A stretch of 64,000 nt of DNA from Liolophura sinensis (lineage: Eukaryota; Mollusca; Polyplacophora; Chitonida; Chitonidae), in assembly GCF_032854445.1 (NCBI RefSeq), contig NC_088301.1, forward strand, positions 2,048,001-2,112,000, written 5' to 3'. Of this stretch, positions 11,215 to 23,919 are shown in pieces (position 1 is the stretch's first letter; every line of letters starts with the position of its first letter). The translations under genes and the position numbers were made by a program. Under the pieces are notes generated by a model that saw only the letters and a list, made by a program, of their open reading frames with translations, was not told the origin of the DNA and did not search any database.

Positions 11215-13355
11215 ATGGCAGAATCGACAGCAGAATCTCCAGTCGTTGTAAACGCGACTTTGAACGAAACTCAGGCCAATGTTACGACTAAGATTCCGGC
11301 CACTCCTGAGGGGATGGCTGTGGCTTACAGCAGTCTCGTCATCATGGCCCTACTCCCCATCTTTTACGGATCATTTCGCTCCGTGAGACACCACAAAGAG
11401 CAGAAGGTATGGCATTCGCAACGTGGATTACAACAACAACAACAACACATGTCCATATGTTAGACTGAGAGGTCGATTTATGTCGTTATTCTCTTGACTT
11501 TCCTATTTGTCTTGTAGTATCTCTCAAACATACCACATTCGTGTTTTTGTGTCTTTTTGTTTTCCCTACGAAGATTTTTTTTCTCGGCCATAGACAATGA
11601 TTACCGGTTGATGATGATTTTGATACGGTACTGTACATGAACATTGACAGGTGAAAGTGTGGTCAGCTGTGGAAATGATTAAAGTAGGCTGTTGTAAAGA
11701 CTAGAGTTATATTTACGTGTAACTTACTACAACACTACTTACGTCAATCCATTCATGCTTCGCTGAATGAGGCTGGCCAGATATGACCTTTTTCAGATGT
11801 TGTTCATGTGACAAAATCTTGTGACACATGCACATGCTTATTGAACCCTTAACATTTTCATCTGTCTGAAAGGCATCTAAAAACCATGTTCTAGCACATC
11901 AACTTGAGTGGTGTAGTGGTATAAGAAAACGGCTAAGGACCCAACATGCTGTCTGATGGAAGTTTGAATCCAATGCATTTCACAACAAGTTAAGTAAATC
12001 CTTTTTAAAAAAAGTATAAATCGCGAATTATAGAGCACAACAATGTCATATAAAGGACAGTGACATGTCACAGAGTGTAGAATGGTAAACGTCTTATGTA
12101 CGCTGTTTTTCTTTGTATGCAAATTGAACATCTCCCCATTCAGTTTTAACCAATGAAAAATCAGTAAAGGCATGTGACCGTGGGAAAAAAATGGCGTCAA
12201 AATGCACGTGGATATCAACACGTTATTATAACCCTAGTCCTTACAACTCCCTTAAAGTAATGTGGGCCACTTAATCAATTACAGGCAGCTGTAAAGACTA
12301 GGTTGGCCTATTATTAGTCAGCGAGACCCTTCTCCAATGCTCATTGTGAAAAGCTGGTTCTTCAGTGAATGGACATCAGTTCACCCACGTGATAGCAATC
12401 TTAAAAACTTTGTCTCAAGGCCACTTTCAGATTCCCCAATGACATTTAATGACAGTGAATCCTGTGAATACACGTAAATTCCCAGGAAACTTTACATAAG
12501 TCACCTGAAATGAAGAAGTGATCTGTGTTGCAAAATATATATGAGGGCCACATGTATTAGGTTTATCAAAGTTGGGAATATGGACTTCTGGTTTTTTTTA
12601 GCCCAAAGCTTAGCTTTATTTCACATTGCGTGAAGACAGAACAAATGGGAACAGAACAACAGAGGGCCACACATGACTGCGCACATCAACAACAGGGCAA
12701 ACCTGGAGCTAGTTGATTGCGTCTGTAAGAGTGCTCATAACAGTGTAGTCGCTGTGAGCTAAGTCCAGTTCATGCTGGCCTCATCTTCAGCGCTATGTGA
12801 AAAGGTGTTCAAACAAACTGCATGAGTTTCCCCTCACCACAATGCTGGTCACTGACAAATGAGTAAGTCAGTGTAATGACCAAAAGTGCAGTTCATGCTG
12901 GCCTCATCTTCAGCGTTACGTGAAAAGGTGTTCAAGCAAACTGCGTGAGTTTCCCCTCACCACAATGCTGGTCACTGACAAATAAGTAAGTCAGTGTAAT
13001 GACCAAAAGTGCCGTTCAGCAGGAGCAAGGGCTTGGAGGCAGGCCTATGGACCAGATTTGGGAGGGCTCAGCTACATATAAGTGACAGTAACATACAAAC
13101 TAACATTGGATGTCTGTATGTATCAAGGCCACAGATAAAAAAAATTTACATCTATGATGTGTAACTGACCCATCTTAAATCAGGTCTTAATACCTAGCCA
13201 TTACTCATCTGGTATATCAATCTGCTCTTCAGCCTGGCCCAGGGCCTGTGAGTAGGAACATGTATGGAAACATTAAACTGCCACAAATGTATGTGTGTCA
13301 GAAGCTCACATAGGTACTAAATAAGTATTTGATCAAAAAATTTGTACTAGCTATG

Positions 13356-13420
<65 letters not shown>

Positions 13421-16400
13421 TTTTTAACTGTCCAGTGTTCACCCATCCTGGTATCTTGAAGACTTACTCCATAGGCTTAGAGGTATAAAGACAGAGATGC
13501 AGGTGGATAGGCACCGTACAGCTTTTGTGCATTACTAGTCATACCTATATGTAAAGTAAGATTGTGTGATGTTTTTGTTTGTCAGGAATCCGGAGAGCAG
13601 CCCGAGACGATGTCCAGTAAAGATGCGGCCATGTTCCCCATCATTGCCAGTTGTACGCTTTTTGGGCTTTATGTCTTCTTCCAGGTCAGACCTCATGTCA
13701 TTGACATACAAACAAATCAGATCAGCCCAACAAAAGCTCTGTAATCAGCTTTTCATCTGTGAATTTTGGGTCATTACATGAGAAAATTCACCAGGCAGTG
13801 CGTAGGGGCTAGGCTGGACATTTTGCTAAATAACTGTTTCTGTTGGATTAGGAAAGTGTCTTTAGTTCATAGCTTGCTGTGTTACACTTAAAAACCAGAT
13901 ATCTGGACACGTGTATGAGGAGGTCATGATTTGACAGATATTATTATTGTATGTTATTGTACTACCCTAATTCCTCAACCTTTACGCACATATAAGAGCA
14001 ACTTTCAGTGCAATTTATTCACATTTTTAATTGGATTTTGGAGACAAAACTATATTGGTTGGGTTGTCCAACTTCAGGCTTCACATAAAGTATGATTTTA
14101 TCAGTCAACACAGAATAATGCCTTCAGAATATGCTGGAATAAACACCTTGCAAGTGTGCAAAAAGGTTGAAGAATTACAGTAGCTTCTGTTTCAACACAA
14201 ATGGAAAATACGGATGTAAATTTCACAGCAGAACTGAAGTAAGATTTTAATTGACTTGGAGTGTTGTTACTGTGTTGTTTGTAAATAGCTCACTGAATCC
14301 ATATTATTGCATGTGAAATTGTGCATTGTATCTTCTGTTCACAGATATTCTCCAAGGAGTATATCAACTTACTGTTGGCAGTGTATTTCTTCTTCCTAGG
14401 AGTACTAGCTCTAGCTCATATTACCAGGTAAACATCTTGTTCAAGATTCATGTTAGAAGCCCTTTGTATTGGCTAAAGGTCGTCCATGTATTAGTCCGCA
14501 TGAAATGAAGTAAAGTTTCGCCTATGACTAAGTTGCAAGCTACACCGGATTGCAAGAATATGTTGATCTTTCTACTGTGTTGAGGTTTGTAACCTCTACT
14601 GTTACCAGTAGGTAACCTCTACTGGTAAATTAAAAGTAAAACTACGAGAAATAAAACTCTGTGGCTGACTTTATTTCCAAAGGAAATGTGGTAATGTCTT
14701 AACAGGGCTGTATTTATAGTTTCCTTGCCCATGACACCATGAGAGTTGCGTTTCATGTCTGTTTCATGCTTAAACACAAGCATCATTCGATAACAAAACT
14801 GGTCCCAGAAACTAATTAAAAAGCCTGGAACTGTTTTTAAACCCAGAAATCAACATGAATGGCTAAATATTTTATTAGTTAATAAAAATATGATATTGAA
14901 CATTCTGTATATTCGGTGAAACAATTCTATGTGTTTTACACATGGAAGCGACTGTAAAGCTCCCATATATCAAAGGTGACAGGTTTACTCAGCTTTGAAA
15001 GAATGTAAATGAAGTTCTGTAAATGTAAATGACGTTCCGTTAAATTGTAAATGACGTTCTGAAAGACATATCTGTCAGTGTATTGTAGACTATTTATGTA
15101 TGTGTGTACAATGTGTTGCAGCCCAATAGTGAGTCGCATCATACCATCAGCATTTCCTAACCTAGAATATCACTTGATCTTCACTCAGGGGAAGGGAGAG
15201 AAGAAAGAAGGTAAGGGCATTTTTGTGTGAAAGCATAGAAGAGGTAGCTGCCTATATCAAGGAAGAAAAAAGGATGAGAGACAAATGACATTGAAGGAAA
15301 ATTTTTGTACTTTATAGAAGAATAAGTATTTTATTTTGTTACAGGTGTATGTCCCTAATGCCTGCTGTGTTGCCATGTATCATGTGGTGTTCCTAACCCC
15401 AAATTGCTCCTGTGGACACATTTTGTTACATGTGTATGTCCCAAATGCTTACTGTGTTGCTATGTATCATGTGTTGTTCGAAACCCCAAATTGCTCTTGT
15501 GGACTTATTTTGTTACATGCATGTGTCCCAAATGCCTACAGAGTTGCCATGTATCATGTGGTGTTCTTAACCCCAAATTGCTCCTGTGGACACATTTTGT
15601 TACTTGCTTATGTCCCAAATGCCTACTGTGTTGCCATGTATCATGTGGTGTTCCTAACCCCAAATATGTGGACGCATTTTGTTACATGTGTATGTCCCAA
15701 ATGCCTACTATGTTGCCATGTATCATGTGGTGTTCGTAACCCCAAATTGCTCCTGTGGACACATTTTGTTACATGCGCATATCCCAAATGCCTACTGTAT
15801 TGCCATGTATCATGTGGTGTTCCTAACCTCAAATATGTGGATGCATTTTGTTACATGTGTATGCCCCAAATACCTACTGTGTTGCCATGTATCATGTGGT
15901 GTTCCTAACCCCAAATGGCTCCTGTGGACACATTTTGTTACATGTGTATGTTCCAAATGCCTACAGTGTTGCCATGTATCATGTGGTGTTCCTAACCCCA
16001 AATTGCTCCTGTGGACACATTTTGTTACATGCGTATGTCCCAAATACCTACTGTGTTGCCATGTATGATGTGGTGTTCCTAACCCCAAATTGCTCCTGTG
16101 GACACATTTTGTTACATGTGTATGTCCCAAATGCCTACAGTGTTGCCATGTATCATGTGGTGTTCCTAACCCCAAATTGCTCCTGTGGACACATTTTGTT
16201 ACATGTGTATGTCCCAAATGCCTACTATGTTGCCATGTATCATGTGGTGTTCCTAACCCCAAATTGCTCCTGTGGACACATTTTGTTACATGTGTATGTC
16301 CCAAATGCCTACAGTGTTGCCATGTATCATGTGGTGTTCCTAACCCCAAATTGCTCCTGTGGACACATTTTGTTACATGTGTATGTCCCAAATGCCTACA

Positions 16401-19400
16401 GTGTTGCCATGTATCATGTGGTGTTCCTAACCCCAAATTGCTCCTGTGGACACATTTTGTTACATGTGTATGTCCCAAATGCCTACTGTGTTGCCATGTA
16501 TCATGTGGTGTTCCTATCCCCAAATTGCTCCTGTGGACACATTTTGTTACATGCGTATGTCCCAAATGCCTACTGTGTTGCCATGTATCATGTGGTGTTC
16601 CTATCCCCAAATTGCTCCTGTGGACACATTTTGTTACATGCGTATGTCCCAAATGCCTACTGTGTTGCCATGTATCATGTGGTGTTCCTAACCCCAAATT
16701 GCTCCTGTGGACACATTTTCAGCCCCTAGGGTTATACTGTTTGAGGATGTGCATGTTTGTTAAGACGTATGAACAGGCTAACAACCAGCAGATGTTTTGA
16801 GTTTTGTTCAAGCATTTTGATTAATAATTTTTTTTTATTCAGTTGTGATATGGCAAAATCTGTAATTATTATTAATTTTATTAATTGTTGCCTGCATAAT
16901 GTTCTGACAGTGTTCTTTTTTTTGCCAACCCAGGAGGTTGAGTTTGATGGCATTTATTTGTCTGCTTTTCTCTCCCAACTGTCTCTCAGTAACTGTACAA
17001 AAAAGTTTATGCATAAATTGGGATGGAAAGTTTTATGCAGCTAAATTCAGTTAAATTTTGAGGGGAGGTAAGATGGAGGAGCAGAGTAATGCCCCTTTGT
17101 CTGTAGTGCGGGAACTGGCACTAATTATGATGGAGGTTGTGATCTCAAAGTGGCTTCTAGTTAGCATATTTTTTTGGTGTGGGTAATGACATATTTTTCT
17201 CTGGGAACATTGTGTATATGCCCAGTTTTGTTTGTTCTTGCAGAGCTGATGAATTACGAGTTTGACAGAAAGGATCTAGTGTGCCTGGCCATGTGTTCTG
17301 TTGTTGGAGGCTGGTACCTTTATAAGAAGGTATTAAAGGCAACAGCTGAGGCAGACACTTGTGTATGAGAAAGGTTGCATGCTGTTGTATTAGGGTTTAG
17401 GTGTCTAAAGCCTTGTATTCTGACACAGGCTTCTAACACATCTAACATGTGACTCACCATGCTGTTAGGTGTCTAAAGCCTTGTATTCTGACACAGGCTT
17501 CTAACACATCTAACATGTGACTCACCGTGCTGTTAGGTGTATAAAGCCTTGTATTGTGACACAGTCCTCTAACACATCTAACATGTGACTCACCGTGCTG
17601 TTAGGTGTATAAAGCCTTGTATTCTGACACAGGCTTCTAACACATCTAACATGTGACTCTCCGTGCTGTTAGGTGTATAAAGCCTTGTATTGTGACACAG
17701 GCTTCTAACACATCTAACATGTGACTCACCGTGCTGTTAGGTATATAAAGCCTTGTATTCTGACACAGGCTTCTAACACATCTAACATGTGACTCACCAT
17801 GCTGTTAGGTGTCTAAAGCCTTGTATTGTGACACAGTCTTCTAACACATCTAACATGTGACTCACCGTGCTGTTAGGTGTCTAAAGCCTTGTATTCTGAC
17901 ACAGGCTTCTAACACATCTAACATGTGACTCACCGTGCTGTTAGGTGTATAAAGCCTTGTATTGTGACACAGGCTTCTAACACATCTAACATGTGACTCA
18001 CCATGCTGTTAGGTGTCTAAAGCCTTGTATTGTGACACAGGCTTCTAACACATCTAACATGTGACTCACCGTGCTGTTAGGTGTCTAAAGCCTTGTATTG
18101 TGACACAGGCTTCTGACACATCTAACATGTGACTCACCATGCTGTTAGGTGTCTAAAGCCTTGTATTCTGACACAGGCTTCTGACACATCTAACATGTGA
18201 CTCGCCATGCTGTTAGGTGTCTAAAGCCTTGTATTCTGACACGGGCTTCTAACACATCTAACATGTGACTCACCATGCTGTTAGGTGTCTAAAGCCTTGT
18301 ATTCTGACACGGGCTTCTAACTCATCTAACATGTGACTCACCGTGCTGTTAGGTGTCTAAAGCCTTGTATTCTGACACGGGCTTCTAACACATCTAACAT
18401 GTGACTCACCGTGCTGTTAGGTGTCTAAAGCCTTGTATTCTGACACAGGCTTCTAACACATCTAACATGTGACTCACCGTGCTGTTAGGTGTCTAAAGCC
18501 TTGTATTCTGACACAGGCTTCTAACACATCTAACATGTGACTCACCATGCTGTTAGGTGTCTAAAGCCTTGTATTGTGACACAGTCTTCTAACGCATCTA
18601 ACATGTGACTCGCCATGCTGTTTGGTGTCTAAAACCTTGTATTCTGACACAGTCTTCTAACACATCTAACATGTGACTCGCCATGCTGTTAGGTGTCTAA
18701 AGCCTTGTATTCTGACACAGGCTTCTAACACATCTAACATGTGACTCACCATGCTGCTCATTCTTACCTTGTTCTCTGTGTGTGTTTTAGTATATGTAAT
18801 ATTACCCTTATTCTTCAACCTTTTCGACTGCCACTACAACCAATGCCTCGAAACACCGTGAGAGAACTATGGGGTGTAGAGACATAATTTGCACACTTTT
18901 ACGAAGCTTGCATCTTTAGTGATACAAGCAAATCATTTTTGGCATCATTTTCATAATAATTGTGTACATAAATTACACTGAAAAAAGGGCTTTAGAGGTG
19001 AAAAAGGTTGAAGATTTACAGTAGATTTATGAATGGTAGGCTAAGCATAATTTCTCCCCAGTTGTAATGTGTGTAGACAACTGCCTATTTTGTGCACCTA
19101 GCTGGGCAATACTTAGATCAAACCACTTTAAAGACACCAAAATAATAAGACGTAGACTTGTTGATTTTCCTCTAAGTCTATTTCTCAACTTCCACAAAGT
19201 TGACTTTCACTTTGTACAGGGGCCAGCATCCCTGGCTCAGGTGTTTGAAGCGCTGTCTAGTTGAGACTGTTAATCCCTTGACCAATCAGGTTGTGCATTC
19301 AGATCTTGCTCCTTTAACCTTTGACCTTGACTGTACATGCTTTAAGCCAGGAGGTTTAATTGTCAGGTATGTAACAAATGGTGGTGGGCTGTTGCTGGCC

Positions 19401-22400
19401 TACCGGCTTTCACCAACCAGAAAGCATCATCAAAGAAGTGGAAAGATACCAGTCAGTCAACTTCGTACATAGCTGTGATACAGCAGAGTTTTATCTTAGT
19501 ATGGTGTCCAAACCCAGTCAAACAAATAAGTAATGTAATTGAAAAAGTGTCTCTATTTTTTGTCTAATATTTCATTATTGGAAATCAAATTGCTAATTTT
19601 GGTGGAATTCTGACCCATGTTGTTACTGCACCATCACTTCAGTGTAATTGTTAGAAGGTAAAAAATTAAAAATTGGGAGATTGTATAGGTTGTGTGGGTA
19701 TTTTGAAGTATTTACTGACTTTCTCTGGCTCAGTGGTGTGAGGTATTCCTTACTGGAGACTACAGACCAGTGATCCTGAGGTCATGTGTTTTAATCACAC
19801 ATGGTTACATCTAATAGGCATGCTTGCTTCCTCGTTAACCCATCCACCACTAATTGATCCGTTAAATTGTTCTTGAGTACAGCCAATGCATGTTCTTCTT
19901 TCAGCACTGGATTGCTAACAATCTATTTGGACTGGCCTTTGCTGTGAATGGAATTGAGCTGTTGTCATTGAACCGTGTCAGCACAGGCTGTATACTGCTG
20001 GGTGGTCTCTTCATCTACGATATATTTTGGGTTAGTACATTGTACACTAGAAGCTGTTTTATGTCTAAATTATGCCAACTATTTGGATTGCTGTGTACAT
20101 ACATGTACTTGTGCTACTTGTAGTTGATCCGTAAATGCAAATTCTTTAAGTTTGTTTGGATTTTCTTGGAAACATAAAGTCAGAAGATGTGATTACTTAC
20201 ATTTTATACAGTGTGATGGGAATTGTGACTTGAATCTCTAATATCACTGTTATTTGATTTTTTGGATGATCATGTTTTCCAGGTGTTCGGGACTAATGTA
20301 ATGGTCACAGTAGCTAAGTCATTTGAGGCACCTATCAAATGTAAGTTGTCCGAGTCGTGTTACTTTTTAACTTCTTAAGCCCTATGTCTGTTTGTTTTTA
20401 ATGCAGAGATTAGAAATAGAAATTTGATTTATATAGAAAGTCTATGGTGTAGAAATTCATAAAAATGTTTTTTTTTAATGCAGTTAAAGGTTTTTTTTTT
20501 ATAAAGACATAAATGTTTTTTTATTCATTATAGATCACTCAATTTTCCCGCAGTGTAGTTTGCTGTGTGATTGGTTAGTTACCCTTTTGATTAGGACCGA
20601 TACAACAAAAATCTCATTTGCACACACCTGATACAGATATGACTTGTTTAAATATCATGGGGGAGTGCAAAAGTTGATGTCAACTATGTTAGCCATCAAA
20701 AATTGTTTTGGTGCTGCACAAATAATGGCAGTCATCAGGCACTAAAGTTTGTTATTGTTAAGTCTGTCAGTGTGCCAACGTAACATCTTGTCACAACAGC
20801 TGTTAATTACACATCAACATAGGTGTGATGAAATAGGCTCCGTTAGCATAGTCATAATTGAACTGTCAGCTGCTACACTGGTCTTCAGCTTGCTTGTTGC
20901 AACAGTGATTACTGTTTACATGTCATGTCTTCCTCTCTACATTCTTTCAGTATTTAAAACACGCACATGCGGCATGATTTTTGAACATTCTGTGTGCCAG
21001 TGAGGTTGCGCTTCATTATTTGATGTTGCAGCTAACATGTGACTGTTAAGTTTACAGTGTCCACCATGGCATCTGTTCACAGTGGTCTTCCCTCAAGATC
21101 TGCTGGAGAAGGGACTAGGGGCAGACAACTTTGCCATGCTAGGTCTGGGAGATATAGTGATTCCTGGAATCTTCATTGCTCTACTCCTTAGGTTTGATGT
21201 CAGGTTTGTGAGACAATTTCTCTATTTCTTATGGACAGACCAGTCTCTTTGTTTTTTTTATGTAGGAAATAGATGATTATTTCCAAGGTTTAAATTTTAA
21301 AATTGCCTGAAACATGATTTTCTTACTTTGGATCTTTTTAAATTTTTTCTTTCTTTTTTTTTTGAAAAAGTAAGAGTGCATATTACTCAGAATGTGTTTG
21401 AATAATTGAAACACTTGCAGCTTAAATCTACATGAGTCCTGTATTACAGTCATGTCATTGCTGACACCAAATGTTCTGGCAGTTTTATGTGAGGAGATTT
21501 AGCAGGTACCTGGTGATGTGTGGGGCAATGTTTTTCCCCTACAAACTCTCTGGTTTCCCTAACTGTATCTGTAAGCTTAAGTGCCATCATTTATTAAAAT
21601 GAAATATCTTTGGGTATGAAGTATAATATGAATCAAATAAGAATAATAAATAAACCTGTAACACCCAGGTTATGCAGGAGGTCTCTATATTGTCTGTATT
21701 TCTGACAGTGGCCTGAATGGGAAAACAGACATGAAACAAAGTAATATCGTATGATGATAATGTTCATTTGTTACAGCTTAAAGAAGAACTCCAAAACATA
21801 TTGTCTGTATTTCTGACAGTGGCCTGAATGGGAAAACAGACATGAAACAAAGTAATATCGTATGATGATAATGTTCATTTGTTATAGCTTAAAGAAGAAC
21901 TCCAAAACATATTGTCTGTATTTCTGACAGTGGCCTGAATGGGAAAACAGACATGAAACAAAGTAATATCATATGATGATAATGTTTATTTGTTATAGCT
22001 TAAAGAAGAACTCCAAAACATATTGTCAGTATTTCTGACAGTGGCCTGAATGGGAAAACAGACATGAAACAAAGTAATGTCATATGATGATAATGTTCAT
22101 TTGTTACAGCTTAAAGAAGAACTCCAAAACATATTTCTACGCCAGTTTCCTTGCCTACTTCCTTGGTCTTGTGGCCACAATCTTTGTCATGCACTACTTC
22201 AAGCATGCCCAGGTAAGAAAACATCTCTGTGTTTGTAGTATAATGTACATGTAACGGGGGCCTCCATGGTTAACACACCAGCACGGCACAGTGACAAAGG
22301 AGCCTCTCACCAATGAGGTCACTGTGAGTTCAAGTCTAGTTTATGTTGGCTTCCTCTCCAGCCATATGTGGGGAAAGTCTTGTCAGGAACCTGCGGATGG

Positions 22401-23794
22401 TTGTGTGTTTCCTCCAGGCTTTACCTGGTTTCCTCCCACCATAATGCTGGCCGCCGTGATATAAGTGAAGTATTCTTGAGTAGGGCGTAAACACAGATGA
22501 AATCAGTATACATGTAGCCATTGTAGGTGGATTACAGTGAAGCTTTTTGGTTAAGAATCTCATGCCATCCATGAGCAAATTTCAAATTTGAAGGGGCTAT
22601 ACCAGAGAGTTTTGACAAAGTATTCAGACTCCCCAGTCAGATCAGATTTTCTGTATTTAAGAAGAATAGCTCAAATTATTGCTTTATAGTAATATCAGAC
22701 TTGTATCTGTACTATTGTATATTGTTACAATGATTCTCCAATTTGAAAAAGTTATAATGCAGCCCACATTATAAATTTTCGGAACTTACCATGCCAGTTT
22801 TGAACTTTAGCACATGGGCTGAAGAGGCTGATATTTTGTGACAGGTAATTATTTGGGCTATTCTAAAATAATAGCGAAAATGTAAGAAGGTTTGAGCGGA
22901 TTGCTTTTTGTCAAAAATCTACGGTATAGCCTCTTTAAAGAGGCACCTGTATATTTCTAGGGCGTTGCACAAGGGCACAGAAATTAAATTGGTGCAGAAA
23001 GTGATCGCAGTAATGCATTAATTAATATAACATGTTCACATGAGTAAATGTGTAGTCAAATTAAACATTGATTTAATACTGCTTTGGTGATGTGCCACAG
23101 AGATCATAACATGGATGTTTGTGTTGCTGTTCTAGTGTTGACATGTATACTTTCTGTTTTCAGCCTGCCTTGTTGTACCTCGTGCCAGCATGCATAGGTG
23201 TGCCGCTGTTTGTAGCACTAGTGAGAGGGGAACTTAAAGAAATGTTCGGGTGAGCCTTGCTGATCTTGTGTCAGATGTATGCGTGTATTTTACATTAAAC
23301 AATTTGGTAGAATTATTTGATATTCATAATACTAGATTATGTTAGAGCATATGTTAAATATTGCTGAAATGAATGAGTACCATATTCTACATGAACATGC
23401 ATTGTTTGAAGGTTTTCATACCCTTTATGAAAAGGTAATTAATGTTTAAGTTAAGCATAAAATACACGTTCGTAAGCAAAGCTGCATTGAAAATTGTAAT
23501 ATTGTTTATATATATACATATATATATTATTTTTAAATCATATTCAACTTGAAATTTAATCTATTTCAACATCTCTTTGTTAGTGTTAACAAAAGTTACC
23601 TCCCTTATCTATTGGCTTTCCTATTAAACCACCTTCGCTTGAAGAGCACTGATGATATTTTAGCAGATAATAGTGTCCAGAATGTGAAGCTCATGCATAT
23701 GTTACTCCTAAACAGGTACGAGGATAATCCGGAGAAACTGGAAGTAGCAGGGGGAGACAACTCAGATTCCAAAGCGGATAAGAAGAAGGATTGA
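11215..23794 (+). CDS. HM13: Signal peptide peptidase (HM13/SPP), 11 exons
   Basis: Intramembrane aspartyl protease of the ER that cleaves signal-peptide remnants and works with ER-associated degradation. Exons: 11215-11406, 13586-13684, 14345-14427, 15122-15210, 17244-17329, 19905-20030, 20283-20340, 21083-21203, 22110-22212, 23164-23249, 23716-23794. All are bounded by AG/GT and their phases join without a break, giving 373 codons plus stop; the human protein is of almost the same length. The product has three N-glycosylation sequons near the N-terminus (N13, N17, N22), a first membrane span at about 36-54, and FPIIASCTLFGLY in exon 2. The catalytic Asp are in FIYDIFW (D222) and GLGD (D268), and the PAL motif is at 320-322. 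The C-terminus KKKD fits a dilysine ER-retrieval signal. Every catalytic residue is intact, so the gene looks functional. Its introns are loaded with repeats, but the coding exons are undisturbed. Confidence 0.97.
12745..13010 (+). repeat. Two tandem decayed SINE bodies in HM13 intron 1
   Basis: Two direct copies about 120 bp apart share GTTCATGCTGGCCTCATCTT, GAGTTTCCCCTCACCACAAT and GGTCACTGACAAATGAGTAA. They match the SINE body but lack the CGTCGTATAAGTG tail. The pair arose by local duplication rather than two insertions. Confidence 0.6.
13358..13426. repeat. (TA)n microsatellite followed by T-run
   Basis: About 50 bp of uninterrupted TA followed by a run of T in HM13 intron 1. Confidence 0.95.
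13963..14183. mobile_element. TA-flanked MITE in HM13 intron 2
   Basis: The left end TACCCTAATTCCTCAACCTT mirrors the right end AAAGGTTGAAGAATTACAGTA. The termini are flanked by TA, as expected for Tc1/mariner-type insertions. The element is about 220 bp with no coding capacity. A second copy lies in intron 5. Confidence 0.7.
15343..16725. repeat. 87-bp minisatellite in HM13 intron 4
   Basis: About 16 copies of an 87-bp unit that includes TTGCTCCTGTGGACACATTT, GTATGTCCCAAATGCCTACT and GCCATGTATCATGTGGTGTT. Two copies lack part of the TTGCTCC segment. Since 87 is divisible by three and the unit lacks stops in several frames, both strands show open frames of up to 295 codons with a 29-residue period. 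The array begins about 130 bp downstream of exon 4 and is spliced out. Confidence 0.95.
17391..18765. repeat. 68-bp minisatellite in HM13 intron 5
   Basis: About 20 copies of a 68-bp unit containing GTGCTGTTAGGTGTCTAAAG, CCTTGTATTCTGACACAGGC and CTAACACATCTAACATGTGA, very homogeneous (one or two changes per unit). It starts about 60 bp after exon 5 and contains stop codons, so no long frames appear. Confidence 0.95.
18796..19024. mobile_element. TA-flanked MITE in HM13 intron 5, second copy
   Basis: The ends TACCCTTATTCTTCAACCTT and AAAAAGGTTGAAGATTTACAGTA match the intron 2 MITE, with TA at both borders. It sits just downstream of the 68-bp array. Confidence 0.7.
21690..22133 (+). repeat. 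111-bp tandem repeat duplicating the exon 9 splice acceptor
   Basis: Four direct units start at 21690, 21801, 21912 and 22023. Each holds TTCTGACAGTGGCCTGAATG, GGGAAAACAGACATGAAACA and, at its end, a pyrimidine-rich acceptor (TTGTTACAG or TTGTTATAG) followed by about the first 24 nt of exon 9. Only the last unit runs on into the complete exon (22110). The three upstream acceptors at 21777, 21888 and 21999 are decoys that lead into repeat sequence. Confidence 0.9.
22252..22497 (+). repeat. Full-length tRNA-derived SINE in HM13 intron 9
   Basis: tRNA-like head (GGGGCCTCCATGGTTAACAC; B-box-like GAGTTCAAGTCTAG), body (CTCTCCAGCCATATGTGGGG, TTTCCTCCCACCATAATGCT) and tail (GCCGTGATATAAGTGAAGTA, CTTGAGTAGGGCGTAAACAC). 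It lacks a long AATAAA repeat at the 3' end. Confidence 0.85.
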
Positions 23795-23888
23795 CACTGA
23801 CCAGAACTATGACTAGATGAATTCTTGTTGAACATGTGTAATGCTGATGTTGAAGTGTATTGATATTGTTAATGCTGATTGAAGTCTA

Positions 23889-23894
23889 AATAAA
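23889..23894 (+). terminator. Poly(A) signal of HM13
   Basis: AATAAA lies 95 nt after the stop codon, followed by a T/G-rich stretch (TGTTCAGTCATTGTGGGGAT). This makes a short 3' UTR. Confidence 0.6.
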
Positions 23895-23919
23895 TGTTCA
23901 GTCATTGTGGGGATTTTAT

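Noticed and set aside
15810-16800. Open frames of 236-295 codons on both strands
   Set aside because: 87-bp minisatellite within an HM13 intron.
17378-18765. CRISPR-like regular repeats
   Set aside because: The units are contiguous with no unique spacers, and the host is eukaryotic; these are minisatellites.
19730-19890. Another SINE before HM13 exon 6
   Set aside because: CTGGCTCAGTGG and CTTGAGTACAGCC recall head and tail motifs, but the middle does not match the family.
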